From assembly GCA_009746045.1 (NCBI GenBank), contig RPFO01002260.1, positions 1 to 27,540 on the forward strand: a DNA stretch of 27,540 bases. The letters are read 5' to 3'. A program made the translations under genes and the position numbers. Of the stretch, positions 9,522 to 17,569 are shown piece by piece. Each line of letters begins with the position of its first letter. The first letter of the stretch is position 1. The notes below the pieces were generated by a model. That model was not told the origin of the DNA and searched no databases. It saw only the letters and a program-made list of their open reading frames with translations. The DNA is from Mesostigma viride. Lineage: Eukaryota > Streptophyta > Mesostigmatophyceae > Mesostigmatales > Mesostigmataceae.

Positions 9522-11047
9522 ATCCATCCATCCATCCATCCTCCATCCATCCATCCATCCATCCATCCATCCATCCATCCATCCATCCTCCCTCCCTCCT
9601 CCCTCCCTCCCTCCCTCCCTCCCTCCCTCCCTCCCTCCCTCCCTCCCTCCCTCCCTCCCTCCCTCCCTCCCTCCCTCCCTCCCTCCTCCTCCCTCCCCCC
9701 TCCCTCCCTCCCTCCTCCCCCTCCCTCCTCCTCCCTCCCTCCTCCCTCCCTCCCCCTCCCTCCCTCCCTCCTCCCTCCTCCCTCCCTCCCTCCTCCCTCC
9801 TCCCTCCCTCCCTCCCTCCCTCCTCCTCCTCCCTCCTCCCTCCCTCCCTCCCTCCTCCCTCCTCCCTCCCTCCCTCCCTCCCTCCCTCCTCCCTCCCTCC
9901 TCCCTCCCTCCCTCCTCCTCCCTCCCTCCCTCCCTCCTCCCTCCTCCCTCCCTCCCTCCTCTCCCTCCTCCCTCCCTCCCTCCCTCCCCTCCTCCCTCCC
10001 TCCCTCCCTCCTCCCTCCCTCCCTCCCTCCCTCCCTCCCTCCCTCCCTCCCTCCTCCCTCCCTCCCTCCCTCCCTCCCTCCCTCCCTCCTCCCTCCCTCC
10101 CTCCTCCCTCCCTCCCTCCCTCCCTCCCTCCCTCCCTCCTCCCCTCCCTCCCTCCCTCCTCCCTCCTCCCTCCCTCCTCCTCCCTCCCTCCCTCCCTCCC
10201 TCCCTCCCTCCCTCCCTCCCTCCCTCCTCCCTCCCTCCTCCCTCCCTCCCTCCCTCCTCCCTCCTCCCTCCCTCCCTCCCTCCCTCCCTCCCTCCCTCCT
10301 CCCTCCCTCCCTCCCTCCTCCCTCCCTCCTCCCTCCCTCCCTCCCTCCCTCCCTCCCTCCCTCCTCCTCCCTCCCCTCCCTCCCTCCCTCCCTCCCTCCC
10401 TCCCTCCCTCCCTCCCTCCTCCCTCCTCCTCCCTCCCTCCCTCCCTCCCTCCCTCCCTCCCTCCCTCCCTCCCTCCCTCCCTCCCTCCCTCCCTCCTCCC
10501 TCTCCCTCCCTCCCTCCCTCCCTCCCTCCCTCCCTCCCTCCCTCCCTCCCTCCCTCCCTCCCTCCCTCCCTCCTCCTCCTCCCTCCCTCCTCCCTCCCTC
10601 CCTCCCTCCCTCCCTCCCTCCCTCCCTCCCTCCTCCCTCCCTCCCTCCCTCCCTCCCTCCCTCCCTCCTCCTCCCTCCCCTCCCTCCCTCCCTCCCTCCC
10701 TCCCTCCCTCCCTCCCTCCCTCCCTCCCTCCCTCCCTCCCTCCTCCCTCCCTCCCTCCCTCCCTCCCTCCCTCCCTCCCTCCCTCCCTCCCTCCCTCCCT
10801 CCTCCCTCCCTCCTCCCTCCCTCCCTCCCTCCCTCCCTCCCTCCCTCCTCCCTCCCTCCCTCCCTCCCTCCCTCCTCCCTCCTCCCTCCCTCCCTCCCTC
10901 CCTCCCTCCTCCCTCCCTCCCTCCCTCCCTCCCTCCCTCCCTCCCTCCCTCCCTCCCTCCCTCCCTCCCTCCCTCCCTCCCTCCCTCCCTCCCTCCCTCC
11001 CTCCCTCCCTCCCTCCCTCCCTCCCTCCCTCCATCCATCCATCCATG
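9522..11047. repeat. 1.5-kb CCCT/CCT tract with ATCC borders
   Basis: The core (about 9589-11033) has only C and T on the plus strand. It is an irregular mix of TCCC and TCC units with rare longer C runs. It is bordered on the left by (ATCC)n at 9522-9588 and on the right by a few CCAT units at 11031-11047, so the core probably arose from an ATCC repeat by A-to-C change and expansion. The minus strand is GGGA-rich, with G-quadruplex and triplex potential. All three minus frames stay open for more than 500 codons only because these units cannot spell a stop codon; they are not genes. Confidence 0.95.
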
Positions 11048-11260
11048 ATGAAATTTGGTCGGGTAAATTGCAATAGACTCGCCTTTTGATGACGAACACG
11101 CCGATCTAATTTTTGGCAGCCATCGCCCAGGATTTCGCAAGTTATCGCCAGCGGCCTGCCCAGCAGATCTCGCTATTTTTCTGCACATTATGGCGGCACC
11201 ACGCACGTGATCAGTGTGCCTGCGCCCCCTGCCCTCGTCTAGGTGCTATTAAACGTAGCT

Positions 11261-12310
11261 ATGGAGGTCCCCGCATCGTCTTCAGCTCTTGCCGCCGATT
11301 CTATTGATGCCCAGATTGCTGCAAACAAAATCGCCCACGACATTGTCGTCGCCAAGAACGCCGCTAACAAGCGATCCAAGACTTCGGAAGCAACTCCGAT
11401 AGCTGCTGAAACCTCCTTGCCGGACGCCATTTCTTCCTCATTCTACATGCCAGGCCAGCGTTTGAGCCTGGCAGACATCGATACCTTACTCGCCTACAAT
11501 GACGCCGCTGTGACAAGCGTGCTGAAGCTCCGCAACGACAACGACGCCCCGATTCGCCACCCTAAGAGCGGCCAGGTTATGGAGGCTGCTTCGGATGAAT
11601 GGCCTCATTGGGATGAGCGCCAGCGTCGGCTTGCCTGTCTTATTTCGTGCTGCCCTGAACTTGTCGAGCTGCCGGCGACGACCATCGCCAGGCCAGCCCC
11701 CGCGACCGATGTTAACGTGCAGCTGCAGGACGTCGCACAGTCTTTTACGACCGTGCAGGGCGACATTAAGGTCCTGACGGAGGCGTCTGCAGCTGCGACG
11801 GCACAATTGCTGGAGCTGAAGAAAGCCATGGCAGCCCCCGCCAAAACTACCACGTTTGCCGACGTCACCGGCAAGCAGTTGACCACCATCGTTCAACAGG
11901 CGGCCAAGTCTGCAGCTACCGCTGCGGTCACCCAGAACGCAGTGCAGCAACGCCAGCGCAATATGGTAATCAAAGGCTTCCAGACAGGCGCGGCAGCACA
12001 TGAGACAGCACACTCACTTGCCGAGGAGCTGCGCGGCCCAGCGTTTCTGGGGAAGATGCAGCTCCAGAACCGTGTTGTCATTGAACGAGCCATTCGGCTG
12101 CCAGGCCCTCCGGGCCTGGTCGTCGTCACCATGGCCTCCATGCACGACAAACGCCTCGTGCTGGGAGCACGTCGTCTGCTCCAGCCCGGCGACTTCAGCC
12201 TCGACGAGGACTACACGCCGGCTCAACTGAAGGCGAGGAGCGCGGTGTGGAACAGCACCATCGTCCAGGAGACTAAGCAATTCGAGACCCCGGGTAAGCG
12301 CATTAATTAA
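11261..12310 (+). CDS. LINE ORF1-like nucleic-acid-binding protein
   Basis: The 349-codon frame is taken from the first ATG (MEVPASSS). Residues about 150-190 are heptad-like (LQDVAQSF, LLELKKAM) and likely form a coiled coil. Residues about 232-332 start with RQRNMVIKGF and run through VVIERAIRLPG, GLVVVTMASMHDKRLVL and DEDYTPAQLKARS. This order (hydrophobic strand, helix, R-A-R-L-G-like turn, strand, then a basic LTPxQxxxR motif) is that of L1-type ORF1 RNA chaperones with an RRM-like fold. In LINEs such proteins coat element RNA. No RT frame follows downstream, where satellites begin. The frame ends at ggtaagcgcattaattaa; the ggtaag could be a splice donor. It could alternatively be a domesticated or host gene. 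Confidence 0.6.
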   Translation: MEVPASSSALAADSIDAQIAANKIAHDIVVAKNAANKRSKTSEATPIAAETSLPDAISSSFYMPGQRLSLADIDTLLAYNDAAVTSVLKLRNDNDAPIRHPKSGQVMEAASDEWPHWDERQRRLACLISCCPELVELPATTIARPAPATDVNVQLQDVAQSFTTVQGDIKVLTEASAAATAQLLELKKAMAAPAKTTTFADVTGKQLTTIVQQAAKSAATAAVTQNAVQQRQRNMVIKGFQTGAAAHETAHSLAEELRGPAFLGKMQLQNRVVIERAIRLPGPPGLVVVTMASMHDKRLVLGARRLLQPGDFSLDEDYTPAQLKARSAVWNSTIVQETKQFETPGKRIN

Positions 12311-12405
12311 TAATTTACGTTAAGCGCAGGCTTTCGACCTTCGTTGTTCCATTTCAACACCCAACAACATCATCTTGTGTAACTTAGGGTCTTGGGGGCA
12401 GTGCA

Positions 12406-12437
12406 GCTTGTCTGGACGATCGATCATGCAGACAAGC
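12406..12437. repeat. 9-bp inverted repeat downstream of ORF1-like gene
   Basis: GCTTGTCTG at 12406-12414 and its exact complement CAGACAAGC at 12429-12437 can form a 9-bp stem with a 14-base loop. It lies about 95 bases after the stop codon and just before the satellites. It could be a transcript 3' hairpin or chance. Confidence 0.45.
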
Positions 12438-12456
12438 ACACGTGACCCTGACCGAA

Positions 12457-12603
12457 ATGATTACCAAAAAAGGACAAATGATTACCGATTTTTACCGATG
12501 ATTACACATGATTACACATGATTACACGTACATGATTACCAAAAAAGGACAAATGATTACCGATTTTTACCGATGATTACACATGATTACATATGATTAC
12601 ACC
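12457..12603 (+). repeat. 75-bp tandem duplication with ATGATTAC subrepeats
   Basis: Two nearly identical units begin with atgattaccaaaaaaggaca at 12457 and 12532 (period 75). Within each unit the 10-mer atgattacac is itself repeated in tandem, and ttaccgat occurs twice. Confidence 0.85.
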
Positions 12604-13260
12604 CCCGTATTACATAGGAAGGTGTGACTATGTACTCCACCCTATGTACTCCAAGAGTACATAGGGTGGCACACTATGTACTCCAAGAGTACATAGTCCG
12701 GAGTACATATGATCCGGGATTTCCGAATAGGGGACTGCCGACGCGGTGAGACACGCCCGTATTACATACATAGGAAGGAGTGACTATGTACTCCACACTA
12801 TGTACTCCAAGAGTACATAGGGTGGCACACTATGTACTCCAAGAGTACATAGTCCGGAGTACATATGATCCGGGATTTCCGAATAGGGGACTGCCGACGC
12901 GGTGAGACACGCCCGTATTACATAGGAAGGAGTGACTATGTACTCCACACTATGTACTCCAAGAGTACATAGGGTGGCACACTATGTACTCCAAGAGTAC
13001 ATAGTCCGGAGTACATATGATCCGGGATTTCCGAATAGGGGACTGCCGACGCGGTGAGACACGCCCGTATTACATAGGAAGGAGTGACTATGTACTCCAC
13101 ACTATGTACTCCAAGAGTACATAGGGTGGCACACTATGTACTCCAAGAGTACATAGTGTGGAGTACATATGATCCGGGATTTCCGAATAGGGGACTGCCG
13201 AACTCGAGGCCCCCAGAGTACATAGGCTGACTATGTACTCGAGTCACGACGCAGTGAGAT
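12604..13260 (+). repeat. 152-bp satellite with hairpin-rich units
   Basis: Units start with cccgtattacatag at 12604, 12756, 12912 and 13064 (spacings 152, 156, 152). The second unit is 4 bp longer through an extra cata. Each unit contains ctatgtactc / caa / gagtacatag twice, plus further half-sites. In unit 1 one hairpin extends to perfect 15-bp arms around a CAA loop (12637-12669). The array ends with a different insertion (about 13201-13245) that has the outer inverted repeat ACTCGAG/CTCGAGT and the inner GAGTACATAG/CTATGTACTC, before gcagtgagatacgcc resumes the unit. Confidence 0.92.
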
Positions 13261-14220
13261 ACGCCAAGCCGCCCGAAGCAGATCTCTGCATGCGCCACGT
13301 GTAACGAGGGTTCTGCTTGCGAATTCGAATTGCGATGAGCCGTTGCAGACGCGCCGCCTAGATGTTTGAATTTCATCAACGAGCCTTGAACGAGCTGGTA
13401 AAGTTTGCCTGCCCTTGCATCACCTTGCGCTGGCTATGCCGATTGCAGTCCAGCCGACTGATAGTGGTGAAAGAATAAGCGCCCCCCTAAACCCGCATGC
13501 TCACGATGCTTGAAGAAAAAAAAGCAAAAGGCGCACTAGGATGCATGACAAGCCCTTTTGGAGCCCCAGTTTAGCATCATTCGGTCATCCGTTTCCAGCC
13601 ATCGGCAGCGCCAACTCCGATACAGCTTACTATGGCGTAGTCGGTAGCCAGCTACACCGCTTTTCTTGCCTTTGTTACTACATGCAAACTTCAATTCTTT
13701 ACATCGTGCGCCTGCGGCATATTTAAGAAAGCGGCTGCAAGCGCACCTTGCTGAGCCAGGTACACAATGTCTTCAGTCAGCGACCGCGTATGCATGCCAC
13801 GTTTAGTCGCATCGAGTCGCGTAGACAATGCGTTCCGGATTAAATTGTTCACCGTTCAATTGCTCAGCGCTGCCTGAATGCAGCGCGCTTTATTACTGAT
13901 TCTGTCCTCTTTGCATGCATTGCAGTCGATTGTATGTTATTTTCACGTTGTCCATCTTTCCACTCGCTTTCATTGTTTACCAGATACCAAAAGTCTCCCA
14001 CGAGGTAGGCGACACTTCAATCTCGCTTATTTTACACCTGGCACACCTGGGCTTCTCTGTATGTGCCGATGCCCTTCGTAAGTTGTTGAACGTTTTTTGC
14101 CCTCCATGGTTTCCAATTTTACTAGGAGTTCTTAGGAGCTCTCTCTCCATTGACTTCTCTGTCTCTTTTGCTTTGGCCATGCCATGTTAGTGTAATGTCT
14201 TCCTTGCTGCCATGCTAGCG
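13261..14220. other. Stretch without recognisable gene
   Basis: Short ORFs occur (for example a hydrophobic 91-codon frame at 13915-14190), but no domain, start context or repeat supports them. A c/t-rich region with several caggta- and gtaagt-like words near 14000-14080 is the only faint gene-like texture. Confidence 0.45.
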
Positions 14221-15490
14221 GGCCCACGTGCTTGTTCCTTGTCAAAGTAGGGAGGCTCGCGGGGTAGGTGGCTGGTCATGCTTGTACCTTATCAAGGGAG
14301 GGGCCCACGTAGGGTAGGTGGGTGGGCATGCGTGTACCTTGTCAAGGGAGGGATTCACGTATGGTAGGTGGGTGCACGAGCTTGGTCCTTGTCAAGAGGC
14401 ACATACGTAGGGTAGGTGAGTGCACGTGCTTGTTCCTGGTCAGGGGAGGCATGGATGTGGGGTAGGCATGTGCACGTGCTTATTCCTTGTCAAGGGAGGG
14501 ACGCACGTAGTGTAGGTGAGTTCATGTGCTTGTTCCTTGTCAAAGGAGGGGTGCACACAGGGTGGGTGGGTGCACGTGCTCGTTCGATTCTTGTCAAGGG
14601 AGGGACGCACGTAGTGTAGGTGAGTTCATGTGCTTGTTCCTTGTCAAAGGAGGGGTGCACATAGGGTGGGTGGGTGCACGTGCTCGTTCCTTGTCAAGGG
14701 AGGCATGCATGTGGGGTAGGCATGTGCACGTGCTTGTTTCATGTCAAGGGAGGGATGCAGGTAGGGTAGGTGGGTGGGCTTGCTTGTTCCTTGTCAAGGG
14801 AGGGATGCACGTACGGTAGATGAGTGCACATGCTTGTTCCTTGTCAAAGGAGGGGGGCATGTGGAGTAGGAATGTGCACATGGTTGTTCCATGTCAAGGG
14901 AGGGATGCAGGTAGGGTAGGTGGGTGGGCATGCTTGTACCTTATCAAGGGAGGGGCGGACATAGGGTTGGTGGGTGCACGTGCTTGTTCGATGTCAAAGG
15001 AGGGACGCATGTGGGGTAGGCATGTGCACATGCTTGTTCCATGTCACAGGAGGGATGCACGTAGGGTAGGTGGGTGCACGTGCTTGTTACTGGTCAGGGG
15101 AGGCATGGATGTGGGGTAGGCATGTGCACGTGCCTATTCCTTGTCAAGGGAGGGACGCGCGTAGTGTAGGTGAGTTCATGTGCTTGTTCCTTGTCAAAGG
15201 AGGGGTGCACATAGGGTGGGTGGGTGCACGTGCTCGTTCGATTCTTGTCAAGGGAGGCATGCATGTGGGGTAGGCATGTGCACGTGCTTGTTCCTTGTCA
15301 AAGGAGGGGTGCACATAGGGTAGGTGGGTGCACGTGCCCGTTCGATTCTTGTCAAGGGAGGCATGCATGTGGGGTGGGGCATGTGCACGTGCTTGTTCCT
15401 TGTCAAGGGAGGGACACAACAGGGTATGTGGGTGGTTTTGCTGGTTCCTTGCCATGGGAGGGACGTAATAGGGTAGGTGAGTGCACGCAT
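14221..15490 (+). repeat. 50-bp minisatellite with CACGTG motif
   Basis: There are about 25 units with a period of 50 bases; a few have a 4-base gattc-type insertion after cgttc. The consensus contains tgcacgtgcttgttccttg, then tcaagggagggatgcacgta, then gggtaggtgggtg. Two palindromes recur in most units: GCACGTGC (a G-box/E-box core) and CCTTGTCAAGG. The period is not a multiple of three, and the ORFs through it are artefacts. Higher-order grouping is visible: units with atgcatgtggggtaggcatg alternate with gcacatagggtgggtggg types. Confidence 0.93.
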
Positions 15491-15800
15491 CATTTTTTTC
15501 CTTATTCTCAGCCCATCAACTAGAACTTTCAGCTGCCAGTCCTCACTAGTCTACGACCGTAACTGCATTCGGGTTCATGTTAAATACGTTGCGTTTTTCT
15601 TGGACGGCATGGAAGATGCTGTCATTTTCAAGAGAGGGATGCACGTACGTATTGGTGGTGGTGCACGCATCGTCCCTTTTCTTACTAGTTGCCTGTGTAC
15701 TAGAAATTTCAACTGCTATTCCTCGCTACCGTATGGCCGTAACTGCATTCGGGGCATTTCGCGTTTTCTATGAGTGCGTGACAGTTGCTGTCTTACTTGG
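15481..15800 (+). repeat. Divergent 180-bp tandem duplication
   Basis: Words gtgcacgcatc (15481 and 15661) and ccgtaactgcattcggg (15557 and 15737) recur at exactly 180 bases. Between them, ctagaactttcagctgc / ctagaaatttcaactgc and cttggacggcatgg / cttacttggac are diverged. The junction around 15630-15660 (caagagagggatgcacgtac) looks like one unit of the neighbouring 50-bp minisatellite, so the duplicated block seems to include minisatellite sequence. Confidence 0.75.
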
Positions 15801-16215
15801 ACAAAGGCGGAATGAACTGCAGGCAATCCGGAATGATTAAGACGGGAAGTTGGTCAACTCGCACCAAAAGCGGAGCCGCCATATGGACGGCGGTACCTTT
15901 CAAATCAACAAGGGCGATTACCCCTGGCCGAGCGGACTTGAGGGTGACAACAGCTTCAAGACGCCACCCTCATCGGCCAAGGTTCTACTGCCGTAACGGC
16001 TTAATTTATTACCTAAGATGTTCCGTGAACTTCATGTGCGTCATCTCCACGATTTCATCATGAAGCCCACGTTGACAACATCGGATGGAAGTGATTCGTG
16101 CAATTGATTATTAATGACTTCTTAAACATTTGAATGAAATGCCTAATTCAAAAATGCATCTTGAAAAGCACCATATCATGCAAGCCACTCACCATAGCCG
16201 GGGTCAATGCATTTT
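15801..16215. other. Stretch without supported gene
   Basis: A 37-codon frame at 15883-15996 on the plus strand reads like protein (MDGGTFQINKGDYPWPSG) but is short, isolated and bounded by stops. I see no flanking splice signals I would trust. The rest is unremarkable AT-rich DNA. Confidence 0.35.
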
Positions 16216-16738
16216 AGAATTCGGGGCCATAACCCGGACAGGCTGCGTTGTAGGCATGGGTTACTAATATTACTGGGGCATAACCGGCCCCGTAACCACC
16301 GCAGTAGCCAGGGTCAACTACTGGGCCGTAACTACTGCAGGTTACGGGACGGTTGACGGACCCGTAACCAGGCCAGTAGCCAGGCCCGGTTATCAGAACT
16401 GGTCCCGTAACCATGCCGGTAACCCATCCCGGTTCTCAGAACTGGTCCCGTAACCATGCCAGTTTACCGCCCGGTAACTTCTACTTGGGCCGTAACCATG
16501 ACCGTAACCCAGATAGGTTACGGGCATGGTTACGGCTCCGGTAAAAGTTACCGCCCAGTAAACGTTCCGGTAACTATTACCGCCCGGTAACCATTACCGG
16601 CCGGTATTTAGGCTGTTGCATTCCGGGTTACCGGCCGGTAACCTGGTCGGTAACCTTAAACGTACATGGTTACTGGCCAGTAACCGCCCCGGTAACCTCA
16701 ACCGGGGCGTTTACGCCCCGTAAAATTAACTCCTAGTG
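16216..16738 (-). repeat. GTTAC/GTAAC-rich repeat element, copy B
   Basis: This is a dense array of GTAACC, GGTTAC and CCGGTAAC words, many combined as GGTAACC or ACCGGCCGGTA palindromes. The block ends at 16723-16738 with the exact reverse complement of the CACTAGGAGTTAATTT that opens copy A at 421. The element is therefore in inverted orientation, about 16 kb away, and longer (about 520 versus 335 bp). Glycine/tyrosine/proline-rich minus-strand ORFs here are artefacts of the repeat words. Confidence 0.65.
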
Positions 16739-17569
16739 TCGTTACTAAAACAGGCGTGTCAGATCCGGCACATAACAAAGCGTCGGAGCAAGCTCATGTC
16801 CAAAGGAGTATGGAAAACAAATGTCAACACATTGCCAACAACTTGACCTCGGCGCATTTAGCATGCCAGCCACAAACTACACGAAATTGTACGAAATTGC
16901 TAGGAATCTGACGATGCAACCGAAAGAAATGGAGCGCTTCCTGCGGGGAAACTGCCAGAAAAAAAGGCGAAAGGCCGACGTTAATGCAACTGCCTGCGTG
17001 GAAATGTTTCATGCATAAACTGGCACGCAAGCTCGAACAATAAGAGACATCATCCATTGACCAGGCGAACAAGGAAGGTGCGCCTTCCGTGAATACGTCG
17101 AAGGCGACATGCGCAGGCCTGCGTAGGTTCTTACCTTGAATGCCGGAAATGTAAAAGAAACCGGGAAGCTTCGGCACAAACTCGACAACACCATTAAGTT
17201 AGCTTCATAATCGCTCTTTAGAGCCTACGTTGCCTCACAATAGCTGCCGTAAACCTGCATTAAATTTCATGATCCGCAAGAGAAATTATATCCTGGACCC
17301 CCGCGCCCGTAGCCGTTCGAGAAATTAGCGATATTGCAAACCGTAAACTTTCCGCCATGAAATGAGGTCATCAACTAATCTTCTGCGAAATTCAAGCATT
17401 TTTTCTAGCTGTTTACGTGCCATATCGATTAATATTGCATAAAGGCATGCCGCCATGGCCACCTCCGCGAGGGTTGAGCGGTCCGGGCACACATTATACA
17501 CCGTACGGACGGTACCGCGAATTTTTTGGCGCGGAAAATATTCGGCGCGCCACGTCCCCTTAAATAAAA
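16739..17569. other. Region upstream of gag, no 5' LTR found
   Basis: A 65-codon ATG frame at 16821-17018 (with IARNLTMQPKEMERFLRG) looks mildly protein-like but is unidentified. From about 17440 the DNA is rich in short GC palindromes (gtacggacggtac, ggcgcgcc). I compared this stretch by eye with the 3' LTR at 26194-26765. I saw neither a match, nor a CGTAACA end, nor a tRNA-complementary primer site before the gag ATG. Confidence 0.5.

Noticed and set aside
9505-11206. Three overlapping minus-strand ORFs of 522-565 codons encoding Gly-Arg-Glu repeats
   Set aside because: They exist only because GGGA/GGA units cannot form stop codons in any frame; all three frames are equally open and no unique sequence is involved.
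14221-15490. CRISPR-like array
   Set aside because: Units are contiguous tandem repeats without unique spacers, in a eukaryotic context.
14416-15523. ORFs of about 100 codons with repeated CSFLVKGG-like stretches
   Set aside because: They read through a 50-bp tandem repeat whose period is not a multiple of three, so apparent protein repeats come from DNA repetition.
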